Shown: piece after piece, positions 53,125 through 61,080 of the stretch
Position numbering within the stretch: position 1 is the first letter of the stretch
Layout: the number at the start of each line of letters is the position of its first letter
Assembly (NCBI GenBank): GCA_963728545.1
Contig: CAVSKO010000003.1
Span: forward strand, 1-64,000
DNA length: 64,000 bases
Direction: 5' to 3'
Origin: DASUNP01 sp963728545
Lineage (GTDB): Bacteria; Acidobacteriota; Blastocatellia; UBA7656
Program-made: the position numbers and the translations under genes
The notes under the pieces: model-generated
What the model saw: only the letters and a program-made list of their open reading frames with translations
What the model was told of the DNA's origin: nothing
The model's database searches: none

Positions 53125-54150
53125 ATGCTGATCGTAATGAAACCCGAAGCCACCGACGAACAGGTGGAAGAAGTTCTAAAGGCCATTCGCGACCTCGGAT
53201 TCAAGCCGCACGCCATGCCGGGCGCGACGCGGATCGCAATCGGCATCACGGGCAATCAGGGGGCGATTGATCCGGGGCATTTCGAGAACCTCGCGGGAGT
53301 GGCCGATGCCATAAGGGTATCGAAGCCTTACAAGCTCGTCGGCCGCGATCTAAAACACGAAGACACGGTCGTGAGAATCGGCGAAGCGGAGATAGGCGGT
53401 CGTGAGATGGCGATCATAGCGGGACCGTGCGCCGTTGAATCGCTCGAACAGACCATGGAGATTGCCGAGATTGTGGCTTCGTGCGGAGTGAAGTTCTTTC
53501 GCGGAGGCGCATTCAAGCCTCGCACGTCACCTTACTCGTTTCAAGGACTTGGCGAAGAAGGGCTGAAGATACTCGCCCGCGTGCGCGAGCAGTTCGGTAT
53601 GAAGATCGTGACAGAGGTGCTGGACACTGAAACAGCCGACCTGGTCGAAGAGTATGCGGACGTGATGCAAGTAGGCGCGCGCAACATGCAGAACTTCTCT
53701 CTTTTGCGTCGAGTCGGTCAGGCGTCAAAGCCCGTTATGCTCAAGCGCGGCATGGCTGCGACGTTGGAGGAGTTGCTGCTCGCGGCTGAGTACATTATGG
53801 CCGAAGGAAACTATAACGTGATTCTTTGCGAGCGCGGGGTTCGCACGTTTGCCGATCACACGCGCAACACCCTGGACCTATCGCTGGTGCCTGCGGTGCA
53901 AAACCGCTCTCACCTGCCGATAATCGTCGATCCTTCACACGGTACGGGCAAGCGCCACAAAGTCACTCCGCTGGCGCGGGCCGCCGTAGCCGTCGGGGCG
54001 GACGGCATCATGGTCGAAGTCCATAATCACCCTGAGCGCGCCTTGTCGGACGGGCCGCAGGCTTTGCTGCCTGATATGTTCAAGCAACTTGTCGAAGAGG
54101 TCCGGCTGATTCACGGAGTCCTGGCCGAAACCCAGGCGAGCCTGGCCTAA
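53125..54150 (+). CDS. aroF: 3-deoxy-7-phosphoheptulonate (DAHP) synthase
   Basis: A 341-residue enzyme of the type I-beta DAHP synthase group. The N-terminal 85 residues are a ferredoxin-like regulatory domain. The barrel shows AIIAGPCAVES, FRGGAFKPRTSPYSFQG and DPSHGTGKR with HNHPERALSDG, which include phosphoenolpyruvate- and metal-binding residues. It starts aromatic amino acid synthesis. The start has GGGGAGA upstream. The next gene converges, its stop 6 bp away. Confidence 0.95.
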   Translation: MLIVMKPEATDEQVEEVLKAIRDLGFKPHAMPGATRIAIGITGNQGAIDPGHFENLAGVADAIRVSKPYKLVGRDLKHEDTVVRIGEAEIGGREMAIIAGPCAVESLEQTMEIAEIVASCGVKFFRGGAFKPRTSPYSFQGLGEEGLKILARVREQFGMKIVTEVLDTETADLVEEYADVMQVGARNMQNFSLLRRVGQASKPVMLKRGMAATLEELLLAAEYIMAEGNYNVILCERGVRTFADHTRNTLDLSLVPAVQNRSHLPIIVDPSHGTGKRHKVTPLARAAVAVGADGIMVEVHNHPERALSDGPQALLPDMFKQLVEEVRLIHGVLAETQASLA

Positions 54151-54156
54151 ATTGGA

Positions 54157-55776
54157 TCACATATTCACGCCGGTGTAGTTGTGGTGCATGAGTGTGCGAA
54201 CCCGATTGCGCCCCGCCGCTTTTGCAAGGTACATAGCCCGGTCTGCCATCTCGACCAGCTCTTCTTTCGACCTTGCCGATGAAGGATATGTGGCGACGCC
54301 CAGGCTGGCCGTTACCTGCCCTACCTTCTGAACCGGCGTTGAGGCTATCGCCTCGCGCAACCGCTCGGCCACAAGTATCGCACCTTCGCGGTCGCATTGA
54401 GGAAGTATAACGACAAACTCTTCGCCGCCGTAACGCGCGCAAATATCTACGCCGCGCACGCTCGTCTGCATCAGGCTGGCGACGTGACACAATGCAGCGT
54501 CGCCTGCGCGATGCCCCAGAGTGTCGTTGATTCGCTTCAGATGATCGAGGTCTAAAAGTATGAGCGAAACTTTATCATCATTTCGGTCGGCAAGCCTCAT
54601 CTCGCGCTCAAGCCGCTCTTGAAAGTACCTGTGATTGTAAAGCCCCGTGAGCGCGTCGGTCATCGCCTGGGTCTGCACGTGACGAAACAGTCGCGCGTGG
54701 CTGATGGCGACGGCCAACTGGTCTGAAACGGTCTTTACCATCAGCTCTTCTTCGTCTTCCCAGTCGCGGCCCGGCGTGTCGTCTTCGACCACTAAAACGC
54801 CGATCACGCTGTTGCGATAGGTTATAGGAACTTCGAGCGGGCCCGGAGTAGTCAGGTTTTGCTCTTCCAAATCGCGCGATCCGTCGTCACGGTCTGAAAG
54901 CGGGCCGGTCTGGCTGCGCTCGGTTCCCTGCCTGCGGTCGCGGCGCGAATAAATGTCAACGGTTGCGTCGCCCGACGCCGGCATTTCGCGCTCGTATACA
55001 CTCATGCCTTCGGGCTTGCTGGTTCCCTCCTGCCACAATACGAGCGCGGAGCGGCGTGCTTTCAGCGCGCGGCCGACCTCTTCGACCGCAGATTGCAAGA
55101 TCGATTCAAGCTCAAGCGTATTCGATATTGCCGAGCTGATTCTATGTGTCGCCATCTCAAGCTCGCTTTGCCGTTGCATCAGAAGGGTGAGTTTTGTCGT
55201 GAGCGTTAGCGTCAGCCTGAGCGAATGGTTGTGCGGCGCGCAAGCGTTCAACAGCGTCTCCAGGCGCGCACGCTCTTCCGGCTTTTGCACGCTGATGCGC
55301 GACATCAGATATTCAATGGCCGTGAAGACCACGTTCGGATCGAAGGTCCAGAACATGTCATATGTATTCCCGCGTTTGCCCGATTCCGCAGGCAGCGTCG
55401 AGGAAGAGAGAAGACCGCAGAAGCGCGGGTCCATCACAAGAATGAACGGCCCTGTCTCGATGGCGTGATAATCCTTCTCATCAAGTAAGGTCACATTAGA
55501 AGACTGGTCCGGATCCCACGTCCTGGTCTGACACTGCGAGTCGCAAGAAAACAGGTAGAGGTGGCGAGCGGTGCTCTTGAGCTTTGCAAGGCGTTCGGCC
55601 TCGCGCGCGGGCGGGCCGTCAAGGCAGCGGCCCTCGATTACGAGCGCCGACAGTTTATTCTCAGTTACCAAATCTTCGAAATAACGCGTCAACCTTATGA
55701 TGGTCTGCTCGTTGCACCAGACCGGAGCAAACTCATCGCCGTGCTGGTTTGTGAGCGCATAAAAAAGTGAATACAT
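54157..55776 (-). CDS. DICT-GAF-GGDEF diguanylate cyclase
   Basis: A 539-residue sensory protein. Residues about 1-205 resemble a DICT sensor domain, about 210-385 a GAF domain with a Ser/Arg/Asp-rich insertion, and about 390-530 a GGDEF domain with the active motif GGEEF (450-454). An inhibitory site R-x-x-D (441-444) lies five residues upstream, so product feedback is likely. It makes cyclic di-GMP, which the PilZ protein at 3.4 kb could bind. The stimulus is unknown. No transmembrane segment is seen. Confidence 0.88.
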   Translation of the reverse strand: MYSLFYALTNQHGDEFAPVWCNEQTIIRLTRYFEDLVTENKLSALVIEGRCLDGPPAREAERLAKLKSTARHLYLFSCDSQCQTRTWDPDQSSNVTLLDEKDYHAIETGPFILVMDPRFCGLLSSSTLPAESGKRGNTYDMFWTFDPNVVFTAIEYLMSRISVQKPEERARLETLLNACAPHNHSLRLTLTLTTKLTLLMQRQSELEMATHRISSAISNTLELESILQSAVEEVGRALKARRSALVLWQEGTSKPEGMSVYEREMPASGDATVDIYSRRDRRQGTERSQTGPLSDRDDGSRDLEEQNLTTPGPLEVPITYRNSVIGVLVVEDDTPGRDWEDEEELMVKTVSDQLAVAISHARLFRHVQTQAMTDALTGLYNHRYFQERLEREMRLADRNDDKVSLILLDLDHLKRINDTLGHRAGDAALCHVASLMQTSVRGVDICARYGGEEFVVILPQCDREGAILVAERLREAIASTPVQKVGQVTASLGVATYPSSARSKEELVEMADRAMYLAKAAGRNRVRTLMHHNYTGVNM

Positions 55777-56202
55777 GAATTAAAAAGTCTCGCCAGGCTT
55801 TCCGGTGTTTAACTGCGGGGACCGTTGATGCGTTATACACAGAGATTTTACACGGCCTCTAACGGGTGTCAATTCTTTTGTCAGCAACCCTTCTAAAGCC
55901 CTGAGTGCTGAGCGCCGAGTAAATTCAAATAACTCAGCATTCAGGATTTAGGATAAGGGGTATGTAATTTTTTCATGAACAGTAGGAAACTAATACAAGG
56001 AGGAGATACATTTTGATTACCGACCCGCTTATCTCAATGCTCTAAAGCTTAGTTTTAATGGTTTTTCATGTAACTCTCCGAGTGGCACACGGCTCGCAGG
56101 CTAATCTCTCGGCAAATTATGTGGTCGACTAAGTTTGAGCAGTGCTAACTGGTTTTCCCCTTATATCTCCCAATATGAATAAAGACTCTGAGGAGGAGAA
56201 AA
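55777..56202. other. Intergenic region before the OmpA-like gene
   Basis: About 425 bases. It contains a TGAGTGCTGAG/CTCAGCATTCAGG palindrome (about 55898-55945) and an isolated strong ribosome site AAGGAGGAG (55997-56005). This stands 7 bases before a TTG that opens a 10-codon frame ending at TAA 56043-56045. The real downstream gene starts at 56203. Nothing else is recognised. Confidence 0.5.
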
Positions 56203-56943
56203 ATGAAATATAAGTTGGTTACCGTCTTTGCGATTATGGCGATTGCAGTATTATTTGAAACCGGTTGCGCTACGAAGAAATATGTTCGCAATCGGGTTGC
56301 AGAACGAGTCACGCCGGTCGAAAATCGCGCGACTGAGCTGGAAGAGACATCGCGCCGCAACACGCAGCAGATCGGCGAGCTGCGATCAGGCGTCGAAGAC
56401 GTAAAAGGTCGCGCAGATCGCGCTCAGCAGACTGCCGACCGCGCTGCGGCATCAGCCGAGCAAGCAAATACGCGCGTGACGACTATCGAAGGCAGCGTCG
56501 AAGACCTGCGGTCGAACCTCGACAAATACACGCTGCAAAATACTGGGATGGTATTCTTCCGTCCCGGCAGCGCCAGGCTGACGAAAGAAGGGATGGCCCA
56601 GCTTGACACGCTTGCCTCACAGATTACCGACCGCAATGGATTTATTCTTGAGATCGTAGGCTATGGCGACACGCCAAAAGCAACTCGTGCTAACCAGAAC
56701 CTCGCGCAGTTGAGGGCCGAAGCCGTCCAGCGATACCTGGCCGACAAGAACAACATCCCGGTTATGCGTATGTTCGCGCTCGGCTTTGGCGCTGCGCGAC
56801 CAATCACGCAAACGGTCTCGACAGAAGAGGGAGCAACCCCCACGAACAGCCGCGCATTGTATCGCCGTGTAGAGATAAGGTTATTGACAAATAACGCCGT
56901 GCCCGGCGCTCCTATGCGCACGAGCACGACGAGCAGTAATTAA
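56203..56943 (+). CDS. OmpA-family outer-membrane lipoprotein
   Basis: A 246-residue lipoprotein. The signal sequence ends in a lipobox-like FETGC (acylated Cys22). Residues about 25-115 are a coiled-coil stalk rich in Ala, Arg and Glu. Residues about 120-225 are an OmpA-like peptidoglycan-binding domain (VFFRPGSARL, the NLAQLRAEAVQRYL helix, and a C-terminal RRVEIRLL). It ties the outer membrane to peptidoglycan. The ribosome site GAGGAG is clear. A strong hairpin follows. Confidence 0.9.
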   Translation: MKYKLVTVFAIMAIAVLFETGCATKKYVRNRVAERVTPVENRATELEETSRRNTQQIGELRSGVEDVKGRADRAQQTADRAAASAEQANTRVTTIEGSVEDLRSNLDKYTLQNTGMVFFRPGSARLTKEGMAQLDTLASQITDRNGFILEIVGYGDTPKATRANQNLAQLRAEAVQRYLADKNNIPVMRMFALGFGAARPITQTVSTEEGATPTNSRALYRRVEIRLLTNNAVPGAPMRTSTTSSN

Positions 56944-57008
56944 GGATGTGCACACTAGGGAGCCTCCGCCCCCATTGCCTGGAGGCTCACGCCCCCGCTT
57001 AGCAGGAC

Positions 57009-57046
57009 AACCATAGACCGTCGAGCGTGCCCGACGGTCTATGGTT
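57009..57046 (+). terminator. Terminator-like hairpin after the OmpA-like gene
   Basis: The perfect arms AACCATAGACCGTCG and CGACGGTCTATGGTT enclose an 8-base loop, followed by GATATTCC. No run of T follows, so it may be a Rho-independent terminator of weak type or simply a stable 3' end. A second short hairpin (AGCCTCC/GGAGGCT) lies at about 56960-56983. Confidence 0.6.
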
Positions 57047-57123
57047 GATATTCCCCGTTCGGGGCCGGTAAGAAATAAAGCCGTAATTATTCGCGCTTCC
57101 CCTATTATTTGCGCACCCGCCGA

Positions 57124-57152
57124 TTCAATCTTTCCCCAGATAATGCTATGAT
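57124..57152 (+). promoter_or_regulatory. Possible promoter of the ECF sigma operon
   Basis: TTCAAT (57124-57129) and an extended -10 TGCTATGAT (-10 TATGAT at 57147-57152) are separated by 17 bases. It lies about 48 bp upstream of the sigma gene start. The -35 box is weak. Confidence 0.35.
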
Positions 57153-57199
57153 GTTGAGGCAACCGGATTTAGGGTCGTGGCATCACAGCCTGTGAGGTC

Positions 57200-57799
57200 A
57201 TGGCCACTCTGTCGAACACGCTGATAATGACCGTGACCGCTGAACCAGGCCAGGCTGCTTCGGACGTCGAGTTAGCTCGGGCGGCAGCAGCGGGTGACCC
57301 CGTAGCGTTTGAAAAACTATACGAGCAGCACAGCCGCCGGGTCTACTCTCTCTGTTTGAGGATGGTTGGCAACCCGGCCCAGGCCGAAGACCTCACGCAA
57401 GAGGTCTTCTTGCAGGTTTTTAGGAAGATCGGCAGCTTTCGCGGCGACTCGGCCTTTACGACCTGGCTGCACCGTTTGACGATCAATCAAGTGCTGATGC
57501 ACTTTCGTAAGCGCGGCGTAAAGCTTGAGCATACGAGCGAAGAGGGCGATTTTACGGATGTCGTCAACACGCCCCTGCAAAGCACGAGGCGCATATCAAT
57601 GATCGACCGGCTGGCGCTGGAAAAAGCTATCAGTCAGCTTCCGCCGGGTTATAGAACGGTCTTTACGCTGCACGATATTGAAGGCTACGAGCACGTAGAG
57701 ATTTCCGATATGCTCGACATCAGCATAGGGACTTCAAAGTCGCAGCTTCACAAAGCGCGAATGAGATTAAGAGAGTTGCTTTCGAAGAAAGCTGTTTAA
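57200..57799 (+). CDS. ECF-type RNA polymerase sigma factor
   Basis: A 199-residue sigma factor. Region 2 is clear (LYEQHSRRVYSLCLRMVG, then AEDLTQEVFLQVF), as is region 4 (LPPGYRTVFTLHDIEGY, then the HTH-like ISDMLDISIGTSKSQLHKAR). It directs transcription of a stress or envelope regulon. The anti-sigma gene follows 16 bp downstream and is expected to hold it at the membrane. The start may be 57200 or the Met at 57227. The region between the domains is of typical length. Confidence 0.93.
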   Translation: MATLSNTLIMTVTAEPGQAASDVELARAAAAGDPVAFEKLYEQHSRRVYSLCLRMVGNPAQAEDLTQEVFLQVFRKIGSFRGDSAFTTWLHRLTINQVLMHFRKRGVKLEHTSEEGDFTDVVNTPLQSTRRISMIDRLALEKAISQLPPGYRTVFTLHDIEGYEHVEISDMLDISIGTSKSQLHKARMRLRELLSKKAV

Positions 57800-57815
57800 G
57801 GAGCGAGGGGATCTG

Positions 57816-58241
57816 ATGGTTTGTGAGCAGTGTCAAGAACTGATTTCTGATTACATCAACGGGACGCTTGAGCTGGGCGAGCTGGCGAAGATTGAACATC
57901 ACCTGGCAGGCTGCGAAAGCTGCCGCGTAGTGCGTGATGACCTGCTACAGGTCGTCCATTTCAGCAAGCAGTTGCCCCTGCACACCCCATCTTCAGCCTT
58001 GTGGGCGCGCATTGAAACGGACCTGGCGGCAGAACGGCCTCGCTCGTCCTGGTCTCGCGCCAAAGTCTTGTGGGGGAGAGTCCAGAACCGTTACTTGAGT
58101 CTTTCGGTGCCGCAACTCGTAGCCAGCGCCGCCGCGCTCGCAATCCTTGTGTCAATCGGCGTGATTATGGCCCGGCAAAATGGACCGGGCTTCACAAACC
58201 AGTTTGACGCGACCGGCGCTGAAAGTGGCGACGTATTCTAA
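57816..58241 (+). CDS. Anti-sigma factor with zf-HC2 domain (N-terminal part)
   Basis: A 141-residue protein. The N-terminal zinc domain has H29-x3-C33-x2-C36 with C3/C6 upstream, as in ZAS anti-sigma factors. One transmembrane segment (about residues 101-122) follows. The frame stops after a short C-terminal tail. In related acidobacterial anti-sigma factors the chain continues with a helical periplasmic domain. That piece is encoded in the next frame at 58180-58512, so this gene is probably frameshifted. It binds the ECF sigma factor encoded just upstream. Confidence 0.82.
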   Translation: MVCEQCQELISDYINGTLELGELAKIEHHLAGCESCRVVRDDLLQVVHFSKQLPLHTPSSALWARIETDLAAERPRSSWSRAKVLWGRVQNRYLSLSVPQLVASAAALAILVSIGVIMARQNGPGFTNQFDATGAESGDVF

Positions 58242-58512
58242 AAACCTTCTATCTAATCCCCAGGACGCCGAAGCTATGAATCAGATCGAGCAGCGCATCG
58301 ACCAGCTCGCGCAAACGGTCGAGCAACGCAAGGTCTCGTGGACGCCTGAGCTTCGCCAGACATTCGACCGCAATATGATTCACGTCGATCAAACCTTGAT
58401 CGAGTGCAAGCATCAGTTGAACAATAACCCGGCTGATAGGACTTCGCAGGACCTTATGCTCAATGCATACCGCGAAAAGGTCCGCCTTCTCGAAGGATTT
58501 GAAAAGTATTGA
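58180..58512 (+). pseudogene. Displaced C-terminal part of the anti-sigma factor (other frame)
   Basis: A 110-codon frame overlapping the preceding gene by 62 bases. From about codon 24 it reads as a helical domain (AMNQIEQRIDQLAQTVEQRK...LNNNPADRTSQDLMLNAYREK), the kind normally joined to the membrane segment of acidobacterial anti-sigma factors. It has no ribosome site or signal sequence of its own. Most likely it is the end of the same gene, moved out of frame near 58230-58245 by mutation or by a base-calling error. Expression as a separate protein is possible but less likely. Confidence 0.6.
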
Positions 58513-58546
58513 TCAACGGTAAGGATTCCCTTTAGACTGTTTTCCG

Positions 58547-59311
58547 ATGGTCAAGACGATGGCGGGTTTTGCGAATAGGGACAACAGGCTCAGAGCGTTC
58601 AGGCTTTCCTTTCTCGCGCTCTCCCTTGCCTACATCTTCTCACCGACCGGCGCAAACGCAGCCGAGCCGTTTCCGAAGTTCGACCGCACGTACACGCCTC
58701 AAGGGCCGGCGCATCTGATCATCTCCAATACGACCGGCGATATAATCGTCTCTTCCTGGCATAAGAAGACCGTGCAGGTGCACGCCAATGCCGCGCCAAG
58801 CGTGACGATCCGGGACCAGGTATCGGGGGACGAGATAAGCATCTCGGTCAAGCGCGACCTCAGGATGGGGCGAGCGGATTTCGAGATCTTTGTCCCGGAG
58901 AACACATCCGTCTCTATCAAAAACGTTATGGGCCGAATCGAGGTGCAGGGGGTAACCGGGCACGTGTCCGTAGACACTATCGACTCGGACGTGCGCCTGG
59001 CCGGAGTGCGCGGCCCTTCGGTCAATGTCAAAGTGACGAGCGGGGACATCTCGTTTGACGGCGAGCTACAGGGCGACGGCTATTACGCTCTCCAAACCTT
59101 GAAAGGCGACCTGTACGTGACGCTTCCCGCAAGCGCCTCATTCAACCTCGTAGCCCGCGCGCTCAGCGAGAACATCAATCTGGGAGCGTTCCTGTCTAGC
59201 CTGACGGGAACAAGCCGTGGCCCCAAGAGTATAACCGGCACCTATCTGCAAGGCGGCCCCCGGTTGAGCCTGACTACCTACCTGGGCCGGATCATGCTTC
59301 GTAAGAAATAG
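58547..59311 (+). CDS. DUF4097-type secreted beta-helical protein
   Basis: A 254-residue exported protein. The signal peptide (about residues 20-40, ending GANAAEP) precedes repeated strands with the pattern GDIIVSSW, GRIEVQGV, SDVRLAGV and GDISFDGE, typical of DUF4097/adhesin-like beta-helices. It follows the sigma and anti-sigma genes and is probably in their operon. In such operons it is often a target or co-regulator; its biochemical role is unknown. Confidence 0.8.
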   Translation: MVKTMAGFANRDNRLRAFRLSFLALSLAYIFSPTGANAAEPFPKFDRTYTPQGPAHLIISNTTGDIIVSSWHKKTVQVHANAAPSVTIRDQVSGDEISISVKRDLRMGRADFEIFVPENTSVSIKNVMGRIEVQGVTGHVSVDTIDSDVRLAGVRGPSVNVKVTSGDISFDGELQGDGYYALQTLKGDLYVTLPASASFNLVARALSENINLGAFLSSLTGTSRGPKSITGTYLQGGPRLSLTTYLGRIMLRKK

Positions 59312-59583
59312 CGCCGTCCGCCACCCCGCCTGATAACCTTATCAAAGGTTTAGAGACTCGATAAACGATCACTTGTTATTACAACCCCATAGAATTGGAA
59401 CATTTATCTTCCAGTATCGTAATTGATCGGTGGCGAAGGCGAACCATAGAATTTTTCTCCCATGCGTGTTATAAAAGTTAACTGTAAGCGGGACGGCGCG
59501 CCAAAAGGTGCGTTTGCCCACTGATTGCGACCGCCTCAAGGGCTGAGGCATCATTATCGGTACAGGCGGAATCAAATATTCGG

Positions 59584-60198
59584 ATGGGCAAAAACGGATT
59601 GAACGCCAATTGTAGCAATGTGGCAAAGGGCTTTGGCACTAAGACTCTTGAGTGCGAGAAAACTACCCAGTTAGAAGCTTTGGAATTAGACAAGCCGGAA
59701 CACCCTGACCTGGATAATCTCCTTCCCTTCCTCAAAGAACGAATAGCTTTTCGGATGCCCAGCGATGTGAAGTACCTTGACGGCGTGCTCGATTATCTGA
59801 ACGAGCGGTTGGTAAAGATGGGCATCGTCGGCGAGGAGGACTCCGAGGTGCTGATCGCGCTCGACGAGGCCATAGTCAACGCAATCAAGCACGGCAACAA
59901 GTGCGACCCTCGCAAGGCCGTCCAGATAGTCGCGGAATTGAGCGCATGGGGCGCGCGCTTTACTATTAAAGATCAGGGGCCAGGGTTTGCCAGGGATGAA
60001 GTCCCGGACCCGACAGACCCCGCGCGGTTGCTTGAGCCGAACGGGCGCGGCCTTTTATTGATCAATCACATTATGGATGAGGTTTGCTATAACAAATGCG
60101 GCAACCAGATTCAGATGTTCAAGCGATCAAGCCAGGCTCCACCACCTGACCCCATTCCCGTCAAAAGACAGAAAGCCGTAATCAAAAAGCAGAAATAG
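59584..60198 (+). CDS. RsbW/SpoIIAB-like anti-sigma ATP-binding protein
   Basis: A 204-residue protein with a GHKL ATPase fold: N box DEAIVNAIKHGNK (about residues 98-110), G1 box KDQGPGFARD (about 133-142) and G2 box GRGLLLI. These are the ATP-binding motifs of serine-kinase anti-sigma factors of the RsbW/SpoIIAB type. Residues 1-50 and the Pro/Lys-rich C-terminus are not conserved. No anti-anti-sigma STAS gene is adjacent. The start has no clear ribosome site. It may regulate the stress response together with the receiver proteins. Confidence 0.82.
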   Translation: MGKNGLNANCSNVAKGFGTKTLECEKTTQLEALELDKPEHPDLDNLLPFLKERIAFRMPSDVKYLDGVLDYLNERLVKMGIVGEEDSEVLIALDEAIVNAIKHGNKCDPRKAVQIVAELSAWGARFTIKDQGPGFARDEVPDPTDPARLLEPNGRGLLLINHIMDEVCYNKCGNQIQMFKRSSQAPPPDPIPVKRQKAVIKKQK

Positions 60199-60218
60199 AA
60201 GGCTAGATAGTAATTTCC

Positions 60219-60758
60219 TTATTCACCTTGCGCGCGCATATCGGCGTCAATCGCGCCGCCGCCCGCCGCCCGCGCACTCAAAGAAGACTTCTCTTGTGTC
60301 GTCTCATCGGGTTCCGCCGGCCTGGTTTGCGGCCTGAGCAAACTCAACAGCGTCGAGGCGCGGACGCGCTCTGATATGGCGTCTTTCATCAAGCGGCGCG
60401 AGCACATCTCGTCGTAGCCATGCTTTATAAGCATTGATCGCAGACGGTGTTGATCTTCGCGCGGCCATTTCGTAAGCGCGTCGATGAGCGCGACTTCGAT
60501 GAACGCCCGCTCTTCGTGCGAGAGCCTTCGGATAAAAGATTCGCTTATCTCACCGCCTCGTCGGAACCGATCTATCTCGTCGAGAATCCAGGACGGCCCC
60601 TGGCTCTTGACGACTTCAACAGAAGTCAGCAAGACAGTCTCTTTCCCGGCTTTCGCCTCTGTTTTCCTTTTATAAAGACGATAGGAAAGAAATAGAACAG
60701 CCAGCGATAACACGCCGCCAGCGAGCCAGAGATAAAAATCAGAACCGGGAAGTTCCAT
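60219..60758 (-). CDS. Membrane-anchored protein of unknown function
   Basis: A 179-residue protein with one N-terminal transmembrane helix (FYLWLAGGVLSLAVLFLSYR, about residues 8-27). A cytosolic, highly charged, mainly helical domain (about 60-145) follows, which is vaguely HEAT-like, and then a disordered Ala/Gly/Ser tail. I recognise no family. It converges with the RsbW-like gene (20 bp apart). It is probably a real gene because the frame is long and the membrane segment well formed. Confidence 0.6.
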   Translation of the reverse strand: MELPGSDFYLWLAGGVLSLAVLFLSYRLYKRKTEAKAGKETVLLTSVEVVKSQGPSWILDEIDRFRRGGEISESFIRRLSHEERAFIEVALIDALTKWPREDQHRLRSMLIKHGYDEMCSRRLMKDAISERVRASTLLSLLRPQTRPAEPDETTQEKSSLSARAAGGGAIDADMRAQGE

Positions 60759-61080
60759 TTATAGACGTACCCTTTTTCGGTAAGAGAGCATCGGAGCCTC
60801 ATAGCCAGATGAGCAAGAAACGTTCCTGTAGGTGGACCGAGTGGAAGCGCGGAAAGGTCAGCACATAGCTTCCGGTTGCAGAAAAGAGTTTTTGTGCGGA
60901 TTAGGCTGATTACGTTACTGAAAGCCCCGCTATGTGTAAAGCCGGACAGTTTGAAAGGAAACGCAATAAGATTCACCGCAGAGACACAGAGAGCACAGAG
61001 GGGGCGCAGAGAAAACCATACTCTGCTCTGCGCCCGCTTTGCGTCCTCTGTGTCTCTGCGGTGAGATGTTCCCAGCAGAT
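60759..61080. other. Intergenic region with a family A palindrome
   Basis: About 320 bases between the unknown membrane-anchored gene and the amidohydrolase pair. Its right half holds the palindrome at 60971-61066. I see no gene, RNA or clear promoter in the left half. Confidence 0.55.
60971..61066. repeat. Intergenic palindrome family A, copy 4
   Basis: The arms TTCACCGCAGAGACACAGAG and CTCTGTGTCTCTGCGGTGAG pair over about 20 bp, with inner GCGCAGAG/CTCTGCGC. It lies after the amidohydrolase pair and resembles copy 1 more than copies 2 and 3. Confidence 0.85.

Noticed and set aside
54080..54490. 136-codon frame spanning the aroF and GGDEF ends
   Set aside because: It overlaps two certain genes in another frame and shows no domain.
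60876..61064. 62-codon frame across palindrome copy 4
   Set aside because: Formed by repeat arms, with no ribosome site or domain.
14969..61066. Family A repeats as a CRISPR array
   Set aside because: The copies are single palindromes tens of kilobases apart with no regular spacers and no cas genes.
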